Of a stretch of 64,000 nt of DNA, positions 54,627 through 64,000 are shown one piece after another. The translations under genes were made by a program, and so were the position numbers. Source of the stretch: Vibrio quintilis. Lineage in GTDB: Bacteria > Pseudomonadota > Gammaproteobacteria > Enterobacterales > Vibrionaceae. The DNA is taken from positions 2,976,001 through 3,040,000 of the forward strand of contig NZ_AP024897.1 of the NCBI RefSeq assembly GCF_024529975.1. Direction: 5' to 3'. Under the pieces are notes generated by a model. It was given only the letters and a program-made list of their open reading frames with translations. It made no database searches and was not told the DNA's origin. How positions within the stretch are numbered: position 1 is the first letter of the stretch; each line of letters opens with the position of its first letter.

Positions 54627-55261
54627 AACGATCTCCGGTAAATAAAATGTATTCAGACAAATGATGATGTCAGCTCAGAATCCCGTTTGTCTATTGTTTT
54701 CCGACGGAAAAAAGAGGTAGATCTTGTTTATTATATACCCAAGTCGCTTTCCTGATATCATCATGGCGCGGCAAACTGTGTTAAAGAGCCTCTCTGCCCG
54801 CCTGAGCAACCGGGAAATCTTCTGATACCGGGAAAGAAAACAGAGGATGAGACTGAAAAATACTGTAGTTTTTAATTGTAATTAAGTAAAAAAATCCACT
54901 CAAAAAACCCAGACAAAAGCTAAATCATCAAAATAATCATTTACAAAATAATAAAATATAAGAACTTATCACTAAAACAATATATCTACATTATATTTAC
55001 AATCTATTGCCTTTTTATTTGGATGTATGTAACCTCTGAGTCATGCGTAGTTATAGATTTCAACTAGCGCAAACACACATCACAACAAATAGAATAATAT
55101 TCTGAGATACAAGATCGTTAAAATATATAATTCCAAATACTACCCTATGTGACTTACATGAAGTTATGTGTATTCAACACATCCCTCATGTAATTACACT
55201 ATAATTATTAACGACATGGATGAAATAACATCTCTCAGATAATTCAGGAAAGGAGTATCTA
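54627..55261. other. AT-rich intergenic region upstream of the sodium symporter
   Basis: About 630 bases without a convincing gene. A half copy of the dispersed repeat (tatacccaagtcgctttcctga, 54736-54757) is present. The stretch 54880-55200 is extremely AT-rich and presumably carries the symporter promoter; the gene itself has AGGAAAGGAG just before its ATG. Confidence 0.5.
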
Positions 55262-56722
55262 ATGAAGCGAGAACAATGGGGATCTCGTGCCGGGTTCATA
55301 TTAGCAGCCGTTGGTTCTGCAATTGGGTTAGGCAACATCTGGCGTTTTCCGTATATGGCCTATGAAAACGGTGGCGGCGCATTTTTTATCCCTTACATTT
55401 TTGCCATGCTGACTGCCGGTATACCATTCATGATTTTAGAATTCAGTATGGGACAACGTTACCGGGGCTCTGCACCAAAAACTTTATCCCGGATCCATTC
55501 TAAATTTGAATGGCTTGGCTGGTTTCAGGTCGGTGTTGCCGCCGTTATCGGGGTCTATTATGTCGCTGTAATTGGTTGGGCAATTTCCTACTTTGGCCTG
55601 TCATTTACACAGGGCTGGGGCAGCGATCCAAACAGCTATTTCTTTAGTGAATATTTAGGGCTGGGTGATAACTCTCCGACAAATTTAGGCGGTATCCGCT
55701 GGGGAATCGCACTGACAGTCACTATCGCATGGTTAATCACTTATGTCGCCATCGTCAGTGGTGTGAAGTCAGGTATTGAAAGAGCCTCAAAAATCATGAT
55801 GCCAATCCTCTTCTTCATGGTCTTGATGCTGATTGCCAGAATGGTCGTACTGCCAGGTGCGCTGGATGGTATCAACTATATGTTCAAGCCTGACTTCAGC
55901 AAGATTTGGGATGTGAAAGTCTGGGCGGCAGCGTATGGGCAGATATTCTTCACCCTGAGTATCGGTTTTGCCATCATGCTGGCTTATTCAAGTTACCTTC
56001 CGGAGAAATCTGATATTACCAATAATGCCTTTATGACGGTTCTGATTAACTGTGGTTTCTCTATCCTGGCCGGCATCATGATTTTCTCAGTGCTTGGCTA
56101 TATGGCAGAAGCTCAGAGCAAGCCGTTAACAGAAGTTGTTTCTGCTGGTGTCGGACTCGCTTTCGTGACATTGCCGACAGCAATTAACCTGTTGCCTGCG
56201 CCTTATATTCTTGGCCCGGTTCTGTTCTTTGCTTTAGTGATTGCCGGTCTGAGCTCTCATATTTCGATCATGGAAGCTGTGACTTCAGCTGTCATTGATA
56301 AAACGAAATGGAGACGGAATAAGGCCGCCAGCGTTGTAATTGGTATCAGCTTTATTGTCTCGATGGCATTTGTCACCAATGGTGGTTTACTGCTGTTAGA
56401 TCTGGTCGATCACTTTGCGAATAACATCGGCATTATGGTGGGTTGTTTTGTAGAAATCGTGGTTATGACCTGGCTGTTTAAAATTGCGGATGTCCGCCAG
56501 TATGTCAATTCAGTATCTGATTTTTCAGTGAAAGAGTGGTTCGATATTAGTCTGAAGTTCATCACACCTGTGATTCTGGCTATCATTCTGGTAACTAAAC
56601 TGAAAACATTATTTACTGAGGGTTATGGTGGTTATGACCTGACAATTGGTTGGATACTGATTGCAGCATTGCTTGCTGTCGGCGTATCAATCAATCTCAG
56701 CAGCAAAAAACAGGAGGCTTAA
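55262..56722 (+). CDS. Sodium-dependent NSS-family amino-acid symporter
   Basis: 486-residue LeuT-fold transporter with 11-12 helices. GSAIGLGNIWRFPYMAYENGGGAF in helix 1 is the sodium- and substrate-binding signature, and FFTLSIGFAIMLAYSSYLPEKSD marks helix 6-7. It imports an amino acid or related solute with Na+ across the inner membrane. A 32-residue partner gene follows after one base, an arrangement known for MetP-type methionine/alanine importers, which hints at those substrates. Confidence 0.9.
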   Translation: MKREQWGSRAGFILAAVGSAIGLGNIWRFPYMAYENGGGAFFIPYIFAMLTAGIPFMILEFSMGQRYRGSAPKTLSRIHSKFEWLGWFQVGVAAVIGVYYVAVIGWAISYFGLSFTQGWGSDPNSYFFSEYLGLGDNSPTNLGGIRWGIALTVTIAWLITYVAIVSGVKSGIERASKIMMPILFFMVLMLIARMVVLPGALDGINYMFKPDFSKIWDVKVWAAAYGQIFFTLSIGFAIMLAYSSYLPEKSDITNNAFMTVLINCGFSILAGIMIFSVLGYMAEAQSKPLTEVVSAGVGLAFVTLPTAINLLPAPYILGPVLFFALVIAGLSSHISIMEAVTSAVIDKTKWRRNKAASVVIGISFIVSMAFVTNGGLLLLDLVDHFANNIGIMVGCFVEIVVMTWLFKIADVRQYVNSVSDFSVKEWFDISLKFITPVILAIILVTKLKTLFTEGYGGYDLTIGWILIAALLAVGVSINLSSKKQEA

Positions 56723-56723
56723 T

Positions 56724-56822
56724 ATGGATGCCAGTGCAATCTTTATGATGATTCTCGGCCTGGGACTCACCTGGGGCGGTGCCGCTATCTGTATCAGGAA
56801 AGCGATGAGTAAGCGTGATTAA
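56724..56822 (+). CDS. MetS-like small subunit of NSS transporter
   Basis: 32-residue membrane peptide beginning MDASAIFMMILGLGLTWGGA and ending RKAMSKRD. It matches the small-subunit family of methionine/alanine importers (MetS with MetP) in length, helix and the WGG motif before a basic tail. GGAGG at 56713-56717 (inside the end of the symporter gene) is its ribosome site, so it is translationally coupled to the symporter. Confidence 0.87.
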   Translation: MDASAIFMMILGLGLTWGGAAICIRKAMSKRD

Positions 56823-56850
56823 ATCCTGCTGACTCATATAGACTTGCGCA

Positions 56851-56883
56851 ATGCCGGTGATGATAATATCACCGGCATTTTTA
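56851..56883 (+). terminator. Terminator of the NSS symporter operon
   Basis: Stem atgccggtga/tcaccggcat with a short loop and a following TTTTT, 28 bp after the small-subunit stop. Confidence 0.85.
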
Positions 56884-57156
56884 TACCCATAAACTACCAA
56901 AGTAGCCCGTGTAACACCCCCCGGGTCTGGCAGAAACACACACTCATCCATTTACTTTCCCTGAACTGCGCCTGCCTGTTCCCTCTCAGCTATTCCTGCT
57001 AAGTCTATCCTTTCAACGTGATCATGCGCGTTGGTATTTGAGCATTCTGACTTTTATCCTGATGCCCAACACTTCAATAAAATATACCTCATTCACACGA
57101 ACGGCTTGTGTCAGGATACATTGAAGATGACTCAGAATCAGAGCGAAAACTGAATG
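56884..57156. other. Non-coding gap between symporter and ptsG terminators
   Basis: No gene recognised. The minus-strand frame that crosses it has no family likeness and overlaps the terminator. Confidence 0.5.
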
Positions 57157-57192
57157 TAAAAAACCCCTGAGCCAGAGACTCAGGGGTTTTAA
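57157..57192 (-). terminator. Terminator of ptsG
   Basis: On the minus strand: CCCCTGAG/CTCAGGGG stem with a 7-base loop, flanked by A and T runs (TTTTTT after the stem), about 60 bp beyond the ptsG stop. Confidence 0.88.
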
Positions 57193-57254
57193 TTTCAACT
57201 ATCGGGTAAGTATTAATATTCAGAAATAACTCACCGGTAATAGCTCAACCAGAC

Positions 57255-58685
57255 TTAATGCGTATTACGCATCCATTCGTCCATTTCAGTTCTTAACACA
57301 TCAGAACGTGTACCGAAAATAGCCTGAACACCGCCCTGCACCACAACAACACCTGCAGCACCCAATGCTTTCAGCCTGTCCTGATCAACGTTTTCAGTTT
57401 CTTTCACAGAAACACGCAGACGAGTGATACATGCATCCAGGTTGGTAATGTTGTCTCTGCCACCGAATGCTGCGACCAATGATTCTGCCATTTCAGAGTC
57501 AGATGATTGAACCTCTTCAACCGTTTCATCTTCACGGCCTGGCGTTTTAATATCCAGAGCACGGATAACCACTGTAAATACAACGTAGTAAATCACCGCG
57601 TAAACCGCACCTAAACCAACTAACAACAACATTTTCTGTGCGTGAGGTGCCTGGACCACGAAATCGATGAAACCATTTGAGAATGTATGGCCGTGAACAA
57701 CTCCCAGAGAGTTTGTCAGTACGTAAGCTAAACCAGCAAGCAGAGCGTGAATTCCATACAACAGCGGAGAAATGAACAGGAATGAGAATTCAATTGGCTC
57801 AGTGATACCAGTCAGGAATGAAGTCAAGGCAGCTGAAGCCATAATACCCATGATTTTTGCACGGTTTTCTGGTTTTGCGCTGTGAGCAATTGCAAAAGCA
57901 GCGGCAGGCAGACCAAACATTTTAAACAGATAACCACCGGCAAGCTGACCAAAACCATTCCCGGCTAAACGGGATGCATCATCAGCGGTCAGGAAGCAAG
58001 TCATAATGCCGTGAACAACTTCACCAGCAGCATTTGTACATGTACCCGCTTCATAGAAGAATGGGACGTTCCAGATATGGTGAAGACCAAATGGGATAAG
58101 AGAACGTTCAACAACACCATAAATACCAAATGCTAATACCGGATTCTGATGTGCAGCCCAATCAGAGAATGCTGCAATCGCTGAACCAATTGGCGGCCAG
58201 ATAAATGACAAAATCACACCAAGGATAATCGCCAGAAAACCGGTGATGATTGGCACAGCACGCTTACCAGCGAAGAAGCCCAGATAATCAGGCAACTGAA
58301 TTTTATAGAACCGGTTGAATGCCCAGGCAGCAACAGCACCAGCAAGAATGCCCCCCAGAACCCCGGTTTCAATTCCATCAACACCCATGACTTTCGCCAT
58401 AACTTTCAGTGTTGCCACCATGATGCCGTAACCGACGATCGCCGATAAACCTGATACACCGTCGTTATTTGTGAAACCCAGCGCGACACCGACAGCAAAA
58501 AGAAGTGCCATCTGTCCGAAGACCGAACCACCAGCTTGCGCCATCAAATTAGATACAACTTCCGGTAACCAGCTGAAATTAGCGGCACCGACCCCGAGTA
58601 AGATCCCTGCAACAGGTAAAACTGATACGGGAAGCATCAGCGATTTACCTACTTTTTGCAGTTCAGCAAAAAGGCTCTTAGACAT
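57255..58685 (-). CDS. ptsG: Glucose-specific PTS enzyme IIBC, PtsG
   Basis: 476 residues. The IIC membrane domain (about 1-385) contains [40 protein letters not shown] and the substrate motif [16 protein letters not shown] linker leads to the IIB domain with phosphorylated Cys in [13 protein letters not shown]. It imports glucose and phosphorylates it using EIIA-Glc, and in its dephosphorylated state it captures Mlc. GGAG eight bases before the ATG fixes the start. No EIIA domain is fused. Confidence 0.95.
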   Translation of the reverse strand: MSKSLFAELQKVGKSLMLPVSVLPVAGILLGVGAANFSWLPEVVSNLMAQAGGSVFGQMALLFAVGVALGFTNNDGVSGLSAIVGYGIMVATLKVMAKVMGVDGIETGVLGGILAGAVAAWAFNRFYKIQLPDYLGFFAGKRAVPIITGFLAIILGVILSFIWPPIGSAIAAFSDWAAHQNPVLAFGIYGVVERSLIPFGLHHIWNVPFFYEAGTCTNAAGEVVHGIMTCFLTADDASRLAGNGFGQLAGGYLFKMFGLPAAAFAIAHSAKPENRAKIMGIMASAALTSFLTGITEPIEFSFLFISPLLYGIHALLAGLAYVLTNSLGVVHGHTFSNGFIDFVVQAPHAQKMLLLVGLGAVYAVIYYVVFTVVIRALDIKTPGREDETVEEVQSSDSEMAESLVAAFGGRDNITNLDACITRLRVSVKETENVDQDRLKALGAAGVVVVQGGVQAIFGTRSDVLRTEMDEWMRNTH

Positions 58686-58922
58686 ATTTTATGCTCCTGA
58701 TTAAGTTTATATGTTTTATTTGTTTCGGAAACGCTACAGCCACCCCCGTCGCTGTTTTTTTTGGCTTCCGTGGAATATAGCCACATTTGGCATTATATTT
58801 TCCAGCTCTAAATATATATTGATGGCTCTCAAACTTTCTATATCGTTAACAACTTTAGTTTCAAAGTAATAGGTAGATCACAATCAAAACACGTATAAAA
58901 AACAGACAGAAATAGCATTAAT

Positions 58923-58950
58923 TATTTGATCTATAATCATTTATCAAATA
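58923..58950. promoter_or_regulatory. Inverted repeat tatttgat-N12-atcaaata upstream of ptsG
   Basis: Perfect 8-bp arms about 240 bp before the ptsG start. Possible operator; no exact regulator consensus fits. Confidence 0.4.
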
Positions 58951-58986
58951 CTGGATCTAATTTTTCATCGGAAATAAATCAACAAT

Positions 58987-59017
58987 AAAAGTTAATTTTC
59001 CATGTAAATTAACTTTT
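58987..59017. promoter_or_regulatory. 12-bp palindrome, possible Mlc/NagC operator or tatD terminator
   Basis: Perfect arms aaaagttaattt/aaattaactttt around tccatgt. The TTAATT-N9-AATTAA spacing is like Mlc/NagC operators (TTATTT-N9-AAATAA). It lies between tatD and ptsG, about 300 bp from the ptsG start. The terminal TTTT on the minus strand also allows a weak terminator. Confidence 0.45.
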
Positions 59018-59137
59018 ATCTGATTTTTGTTGACAGAATCAATAAAAAATCTTCACCTGATCCTATTTTTTTCGCTTCGAATTAATTCAAAGTTATATTT
59101 TGGATCAAACTGACAATTTAAAGAATAAACTTATTTA

Positions 59138-59905
59138 TCATAGAAAAAAAAGATTCGCAAAATTCTGTGAGGTGTGATGCGCAACCTCAGACACATCAAT
59201 CCCTTTAAGGCGGGCTATATAGCTGGCAACCTCTGATACATAAGCAGGTTGGTTTTCTTTGCCACGATGGGGGACAGGCGCAAGGTAGGGCGAGTCCGTC
59301 TCAATGAGCAGGCGTTCCAGAGGCAGTGCTTTGACAACTTCTTTTAGTTCTGTCGCCTGACGAAAAGTCACGATCCCGGAAATCGAGATATAAAATCCTA
59401 AATCCATCGCAGCCTGAGCAAAAGCCATGTCCTCAGTAAAGCAGTGAATCACGCCTCCGCATCGATCAGCCCCCCCATTCCTTAACAGGGCTAACGTGTC
59501 TTCTCTTGCATTTCGGGTATGTATAATTAACGGCTTATTGACTTCAACAGCAACTTCAATCTGTTGTACAAACCTGAATTTTTGCAGCTCTGCCGTTTCT
59601 GGCTGATAGTGATAATCAAGCCCTGTTTCTCCGACGGCTACAACTCTGGGATGCTGAACATATTCACAAAAAGTATCCAGGGCAAAGTCACTTTCGACAT
59701 CTAAAGGGTGAACACCACAAGAAGCATGGACAAATTCAAAAGGTGTTATCATGTCCAGCATATCCGGAAACGAATCTAAAGTGACACCAACTGACAACAA
59801 CTGCTCAACGCCAGCAGCTTTGGCTTTGTTAAGCACATCCGCAACATTCTGATGTACATTCTCATAGTCAAGTTTATCTATATGGCAGTGGGAGTCGACG
59901 AACAT
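59138..59905 (-). CDS. TatD-family metal-dependent hydrolase (YcfH)
   Basis: 255-residue TIM-barrel deoxyribonuclease-like hydrolase. Metal ligands: VDSHCHID, GETGLDYH, LIIHTRNA, VIHCFTED and ETDSPYLAPVPHRG. It is the paralog that accompanies holB and tmk. The start overlaps the end of holB by 28 bp, so the two are translated together. Biological substrate not established for this paralog. Confidence 0.92.
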   Translation of the reverse strand: MFVDSHCHIDKLDYENVHQNVADVLNKAKAAGVEQLLSVGVTLDSFPDMLDMITPFEFVHASCGVHPLDVESDFALDTFCEYVQHPRVVAVGETGLDYHYQPETAELQKFRFVQQIEVAVEVNKPLIIHTRNAREDTLALLRNGGADRCGGVIHCFTEDMAFAQAAMDLGFYISISGIVTFRQATELKEVVKALPLERLLIETDSPYLAPVPHRGKENQPAYVSEVASYIARLKGIDVSEVAHHTSQNFANLFFL

Positions 59906-60858
59906 GAAACCTCATCAAATTTTAGTAACCAATCTAAAATTAGCAGCTCAGAATTTAAGCTGCTCTGTACTGTCACCTGCTTCAGTAAAGCAGACAATAA
60001 TTGAAATTGCTGATAAAGCAATTCATAAGAAGCTTTTTGAGCAATCATAACACTCTCAGGTAAAAATGATTCATCTTTTAGCTGAAACTGGCACTTTTGA
60101 GAATCTGCAAGTAAGTACCATAACCAGGTCAAATTCTCTGCCGGAGATTTTTCAATCAGTTTTGTTAATGAGGATGCATGACGTAATGGCTCTTCAAGAA
60201 ACTGGCAAAACTGCCCGGCCAGCAATTGATAATCGCTGAGACGATCATGACGAATAAACTCAAGCACCCGCAAAGGCGCAAAACCATTCATTGTCAGAAC
60301 ATATGAGGGCACATGCTGAGTGGTTTCTTCATATAACCATTGAGCAATATCCTGATGAGAGGGCTGTTGTACCACCAAACGACGGCAGCGGCTTAATATG
60401 GTCGGCAGCATACGGTCGACATGCGCAGTCAGCAAAATAAACCGGCATTGTTCAGAAGAATCTTCCAGCGTTTTAAGAAGTGCATTCCCTGCTGACTGAT
60501 TCAACTGATCTGCGGGGCGAATCACCATCACTCTGTCCCCTGCAAACTGGGATGACTCCTGAGCAAGCTGGTTCATCTGACGAATCTGATCAACAGTGAT
60601 TTGCTTTCCGGTTTTTTCCGGTTCGATGATATGAAAATCAGGGTGAACTTTTTTCTCCATCAACTGACAACTATGACAGTGTCCACATGGTTTTTGTTCT
60701 CCGGTACACAGTAATGACATAGCTAAGGAATGAACAAAATCATCTTCACCCATGCCTTCTTTCACAACCAATAGTGAAGCCAGAGAAAGTAAATTGCTCT
60801 CCCGGGAAAAATTCCACTGCTCCCAGGTGTCTCTGAACCAGGGGTATAATACACTCAA
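59878..60858 (-). CDS. holB: DNA polymerase III delta' subunit HolB
   Basis: 326-residue clamp-loader subunit. The N-terminal AAA+-like domain holds a zinc cluster (CTGEQKPCGHCHSCQL) and FHIIEPEKTGKQITVDQIRQ; ALLKTLEDSSEQCRFILLTA and ILSRCRR (the sensor/SRC-type arginine finger) are conserved. As in known delta' proteins, the Walker A loop is degenerate. It lies 19 bp after tmk and overlaps tatD. Confidence 0.92.
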   Translation of the reverse strand: MSVLYPWFRDTWEQWNFSRESNLLSLASLLVVKEGMGEDDFVHSLAMSLLCTGEQKPCGHCHSCQLMEKKVHPDFHIIEPEKTGKQITVDQIRQMNQLAQESSQFAGDRVMVIRPADQLNQSAGNALLKTLEDSSEQCRFILLTAHVDRMLPTILSRCRRLVVQQPSHQDIAQWLYEETTQHVPSYVLTMNGFAPLRVLEFIRHDRLSDYQLLAGQFCQFLEEPLRHASSLTKLIEKSPAENLTWLWYLLADSQKCQFQLKDESFLPESVMIAQKASYELLYQQFQLLSALLKQVTVQSSLNSELLILDWLLKFDEVSCSSTPTAI

Positions 60859-60877
60859 CGTCAGCTCCCTTATTTAT

Positions 60878-61507
60878 CTAAAGAGAAGAAAACCAGTCCG
60901 CCAGTTCACGCCGGATATCAGCCTGAACTTTATCCAACGGCTGACCGGCTTGAATCGTCCTGATACGTTCATCACTCCGGGCAAAATCCATATAACACTC
61001 GCGGGTTCGCTCAAAGAAGTTGAGGTCCATCTTTTCAATCCGGTCTAACTCACCACGTCCCCGGGCACGTTCAAGACCTAATTTTGGATCAATATCCAGA
61101 TACAGGGTCAAATCTGGCGCGAAATCTTTCAACGCTATCTGTTTTAACTGAGCAAGAGTATTTTTATCAATTCCCCGGCCACCGCCCTGATACGCCTGAG
61201 CTGATAAATCATGCCTGTCACCAACCACCCAGGTGCCATTGAGTAAAGATGGTTTTATCACATTTTCAACCAACTGCACTCTTGCAGCATAGATTAAAAA
61301 CAGTTCCGACATATCCTGAAGAGCTTCATTATCATGCTCTTGCTTAAAAATTGCACGCAATTGCTCAGCGATTGGTGTTCCTCCCGGCTCTCTTGTCTGA
61401 GTCATTGACGTTACGCCTGATTCTTTCAGAAAATCAATAACCGTTTGAATTGCGGTAGTTTTACCGGCTCCTTCTAATCCTTCGACAACAATAAATTTAG
61501 CTTTCAT
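60878..61507 (-). CDS. tmk: Thymidylate kinase Tmk
   Basis: 209-residue dTMP kinase. P-loop [14 protein letters not shown], the DR-type [33 protein letters not shown] and the E. coli-type [14 protein letters not shown]. It makes dTDP for DNA synthesis. Its ATG overlaps the mltG stop by one base (TAATG), and holB follows. Confidence 0.95.
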   Translation of the reverse strand: MKAKFIVVEGLEGAGKTTAIQTVIDFLKESGVTSMTQTREPGGTPIAEQLRAIFKQEHDNEALQDMSELFLIYAARVQLVENVIKPSLLNGTWVVGDRHDLSAQAYQGGGRGIDKNTLAQLKQIALKDFAPDLTLYLDIDPKLGLERARGRGELDRIEKMDLNFFERTRECYMDFARSDERIRTIQAGQPLDKVQADIRRELADWFSSL

Positions 61508-62520
61508 TATTTCTTTCTTAACTGTTTAAGGTAATTACGTACAGCACGATTATGCTCGGATAACGATTTTGAGAACACATGTCCGCCCCGGCCACTGGCA
61601 ACAAAGTAAAGATAGTTTGTGACTGCCGGGTTCATCACTGCTTCCAGAGAAGCAACACCAACCATGGCAATCGGTGTAGGCGGTAAGCCACGAATCACAT
61701 AAGTATTGTATGGTGTCGGGGTTCTTAAGTCTTTCTTCCTGATATTGCCATCATATGTGTCCCCCATTCCGTAAATCACGGTTGGATCAGTTTGCAAACG
61801 CATTTTCTTATTCAGCCGGTTCACAAAAACGGACGCAATACGCTTTCTTTCGCCATCCACGGATGTTTCTTTTTCAATGATCGATGCAAGAATTAACGCC
61901 TCATACGGGGACTGAAAAGGTAAATTTTCCGCTTTATGTTGCCATGCATTTTCCAAAACCTGATTCAGCTTTGTATGAGCACGTTGTAAAATATCTAAAT
62001 CACTGGTTCCCTCAGTAAAATGATAAGTTTCAGCCAAGAATAAACCTTCCAGTTTTTTATGAGGAATTGATAACTTTTGGGCAATTTCAGCTTCCGTTAA
62101 GCCTGTCAGCGTGTGCTTAAGTTTTTTTTCTGCCGAGAGTTTTTCCAGCCAGTCCTTAAAGCGGCTTCCCTCAATCATCGTAATTGAGAACTGGAATTCA
62201 TCCCCGGCAACAAAACGGGACAAGACTGTTCTTAGAGATTCTCCGGATTGAACTTGGTAAGTCCCTGCTTTTATTTGGGTAAATTCAGGATAAAAACGGT
62301 GAATGAAATGACTGCCTATGGCATCATCTAACCAATGCTGTTGTTGAAATACAACTAATAAAGCTCTGAGTGACTGTCCCCACTTCACTGAAAATAATTC
62401 GGTCCCGGAAACATTCAACGGCTGAGACAGGTAAGCGTCAACTTTTTGATTCAGTAACGAATAACATCCCCAAATAAGTACGGCTATCAAGCCACAACTA
62501 AGACTTATCTTTTTTAACAC
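61507..62520 (-). CDS. mltG: Endolytic murein transglycosylase MltG
   Basis: 337 residues. One N-terminal membrane helix ([16 protein letters not shown]) then a periplasmic LysM-like part ([20 protein letters not shown]) and the YceG catalytic domain, with the active-site Glu in [16 protein letters not shown] and [12 protein letters not shown]. It cuts nascent glycan strands and so sets their length. GTG start overlapping the pabC stop by seven bases. Confidence 0.93.
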   Translation of the reverse strand: MLKKISLSCGLIAVLIWGCYSLLNQKVDAYLSQPLNVSGTELFSVKWGQSLRALLVVFQQQHWLDDAIGSHFIHRFYPEFTQIKAGTYQVQSGESLRTVLSRFVAGDEFQFSITMIEGSRFKDWLEKLSAEKKLKHTLTGLTEAEIAQKLSIPHKKLEGLFLAETYHFTEGTSDLDILQRAHTKLNQVLENAWQHKAENLPFQSPYEALILASIIEKETSVDGERKRIASVFVNRLNKKMRLQTDPTVIYGMGDTYDGNIRKKDLRTPTPYNTYVIRGLPPTPIAMVGVASLEAVMNPAVTNYLYFVASGRGGHVFSKSLSEHNRAVRNYLKQLRKK

Positions 62521-63320
62521 ACATTCACTCTCTTCTGAATCTCTCTGGTTATTACACCAATATGATATTCGGACGCTCTGATTCGGGTAACAGGGGCAAC
62601 ACCTAACACAGAATTGGTTATAAATACTTCATCTGCAGACAACAACTTTTCTAAAGAATAATGTCCTTCAGATACACTCCATCCTTCTTCCTGTGCCAAT
62701 GTTGAAACAACCCGGCGAATAACGCCAGCAACACCAGCCTGATCAAGTGCCGGAGTAAAAATTTGTCCGTTGGTTATCCAGAACAGGTTTGCCATTGTCG
62801 TTTCTATCACATGATGATGAATATCTAACACAACACCGTCAATATATCCAAGCTGAGACACTTCTTTTTTTAAAAGGATCTGCTCAAGACGGTTATTGTG
62901 CTTATGCCCGGCAAGAAGGGGGGTTAAACCCAGCCTTTGCTCACAAACACCAAGCGTAATACCATTTGCGATTAAGTCATTATAATAATCAGGATAAGTA
63001 AAATCAGAAATCATTACTCTTGGTGTTGTTTCTTCAGGAGGACCATATCCCCTGCCGCCACTCCCACGACTGATATGGATTTTTATTCCGGCTTTTGCAT
63101 CGGATCTGATAACCCGACACATCCAGTCATGGAGCTGATTCCAGTCAGGACAAGGGATATGTAATGCTTTCAGGCAGGATTCTAATCGCTGGCGGTGGTA
63201 TTCCCAGTACTGAACCTGGCCATTCAAGGTGAGGAGGGTCGAAAAGCACCCATCACCATACTGATATGAACGGTCATCAGCCGGAACATAATCTGTTGAT
63301 ATTCCATCAATGAGAATCAT
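62514..63320 (-). CDS. pabC: Aminodeoxychorismate lyase PabC
   Basis: 268-residue fold-type IV PLP enzyme that releases pyruvate from aminodeoxychorismate to make p-aminobenzoate for folate. Seen are YQYGDGCFSTLLTLNG, HISRGSGGRGYGPP, the PLP-lysine segment LLAGHKHNNRLEQILLKKEV and the phosphate loop ETTMANLFW. The ATG at 63320 has GGTGAG four bases upstream; the earlier ATG at 63332 has none, so the shorter start is used. Confidence 0.92.
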   Translation of the reverse strand: MILIDGISTDYVPADDRSYQYGDGCFSTLLTLNGQVQYWEYHRQRLESCLKALHIPCPDWNQLHDWMCRVIRSDAKAGIKIHISRGSGGRGYGPPEETTPRVMISDFTYPDYYNDLIANGITLGVCEQRLGLTPLLAGHKHNNRLEQILLKKEVSQLGYIDGVVLDIHHHVIETTMANLFWITNGQIFTPALDQAGVAGVIRRVVSTLAQEEGWSVSEGHYSLEKLLSADEVFITNSVLGVAPVTRIRASEYHIGVITREIQKRVNVC

Positions 63321-63336
63321 GTATCTCACCATTTGT

Positions 63337-63373
63337 TAAAAAAAACGGCTCAATGCGATGCACTAAGCCGTAT
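63337..63373 (-). terminator. Terminator after fabF
   Basis: On the minus strand: ACGGCT/AGCCGT outer stem, an inner TGC/GCA pairing, followed by TTTTTTTT. It lies between fabF and pabC and so partly separates their transcription. Confidence 0.85.
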
Positions 63374-63403
63374 CTATTCATCATACTTTGACTGTATCAG
63401 TCA

Positions 63404-64000
63404 TCAGATCTTTTTGAAAATCAGTGATCCATTCGTACCACCAAATCCAAAAGAGTTACAAACTGCATATTCCATATCAGATACCTTACGGGCAGTATGA
63501 GGTACTAAATCAATACCAAAGCTGTCTTCAGGATCATCAAGGTTGATTGTTGGCGGAACTATTTGGTCTACCAAAGTCATCACAGTGACGATAGCTTCGA
63601 CAGAACCAGCAGCTCCCAGCAAATGACCAGTCATTGACTTAGTAGAAGAAACAAGGACTTGTTCAGCACCTTCGTCGCCTAAAGCACGTTTAACGCCTTT
63701 TAATTCAGCGATATCACCCGTTGGAGTTGATGTGCCATGTGCGTTAATGTAACCAATCTGTGTACCATTGATACCAGCATCACGCATTGCAGCTTCCATA
63801 GCCAGAGCACCACCAGAACCATCTTCGCTGGGTGCTGTCATATGGTAAGCATCACCAGACATACCAAAACCAACTAGTTCTGCGTAAATTTTAGCGCCCC
63901 GGGCTTTGGCATGCTCATATTCTTCAAGCACCATCATGCCAGCACCATCACCCAGAACAAAGCCATCACGGCCCTTATCCCATGGACGGGACGCCTTTTG
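63404..64000 (-). CDS. fabF: Beta-ketoacyl-ACP synthase II FabF, truncated by window edge
   Basis: About 199 C-terminal residues of the condensing enzyme. The frame is open to base 64000, so the N-terminal half, including the catalytic Cys, is outside the window. Visible are [32 protein letters not shown] with the first catalytic His, [19 protein letters not shown] with the Lys and second His, and [16 protein letters not shown] at the end. It elongates acyl-ACP in type II fatty acid synthesis. Confidence 0.95.
   Translation of the reverse strand, partial: QKASRPWDKGRDGFVLGDGAGMMVLEEYEHAKARGAKIYAELVGFGMSGDAYHMTAPSEDGSGGALAMEAAMRDAGINGTQIGYINAHGTSTPTGDIAELKGVKRALGDEGAEQVLVSSTKSMTGHLLGAAGSVEAIVTVMTLVDQIVPPTINLDDPEDSFGIDLVPHTARKVSDMEYAVCNSFGFGGTNGSLIFKKI

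Noticed and set aside
1..64000. CRISPR arrays, rRNA, tRNA, complete insertion sequences or prophage genes
   Set aside because: No spaced repeat arrays, no tRNA-like cloverleaf or rRNA signature, and no transposase or integrase frame was seen.

Overview
The window is a chromosomal segment of a gammaproteobacterium, most probably a Vibrio or another member of the Vibrionaceae. The evidence is the Vibrio/enterobacterial housekeeping content (tesB, menF-D-H-B-C-E, alaA, yfbR, tapT, sohB-yciK, cheV, mlc, pykA, ptsG, fabF-pabC-mltG-tmk-holB-tatD), a rhombosortase, an orphan type VI secretion (T6SS) VgrG module, and dispersed palindromes of the tatacccaa...cctgaagatgcagg type that I associate with vibrios. 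No rRNA, tRNA or CRISPR array was seen. The species cannot be fixed from the sequence alone.

Layout. 1-6.4 kb: the 3' end of tesB, a 37-residue membrane peptide, a DecR-like Lrp regulator, a Tim44-domain protein, a TetR regulator next to an LplT-PlsC fusion, and a YeiH-family exporter. 6.4-13.8 kb: a complete menaquinone operon on the minus strand (menF, menD, menH, menB, menC, menE), taking chorismate through isochorismate and o-succinylbenzoate to dihydroxynaphthoyl-CoA. 14.8-20.4 kb: an oligopeptide-type ABC importer (binding protein, hairpin, two permeases, fused double ATPase). 20.5-23.7 kb: a GlxA-type AraC regulator divergent from a DUF1348 protein, with a 17-bp tandem repeat between them, then an unknown protein and a periplasmic alpha carbonic anhydrase. 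24-35.5 kb: the accessory core, a T6SS delivery module on the minus strand: vgrG, a DUF4123 adaptor, a 1319-residue LysM-headed putative effector, then three full copies and one truncated copy of a membrane-anchored Sel1-like gene that I infer to be an amplified immunity family. 36-44.5 kb: alaA, then accessory genes lying between alaA and yfbR (a short-chain dehydrogenase, a gene remnant, a secreted trypsin-fold protease with an unusual S1 pocket, and a second peptide/nickel-type ABC importer). 44.8-50 kb: yfbR, tapT, rrtA, a GyrI-like protein, sohB, yciK and cheV. 50-59 kb: carbon metabolism and transport: mlc divergent from pykA, a patatin, the tiny cytochrome bd subunit gene cydH, an NSS sodium symporter with a 32-residue partner, and ptsG. 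59-64 kb: tatD-holB-tmk-mltG-pabC and the 3' part of fabF.

How the parts work together. Mlc is the classical repressor of ptsG, and two inverted repeats lie between ptsG and tatD, one with Mlc/NagC-like geometry, so regulator and target may be in one window. The menaquinone operon and the CydH subunit both belong to low-oxygen respiration. The T6SS module has 4-nt stop-start overlaps at vgrG/adaptor and effector/first immunity gene, and a tight adaptor/effector junction. The candidate immunity genes share nearly identical N-terminal parts and the last few residues but differ in the C-terminal third. That pattern suggests ongoing duplication and diversification against variable toxins, and it is the most promising system here.
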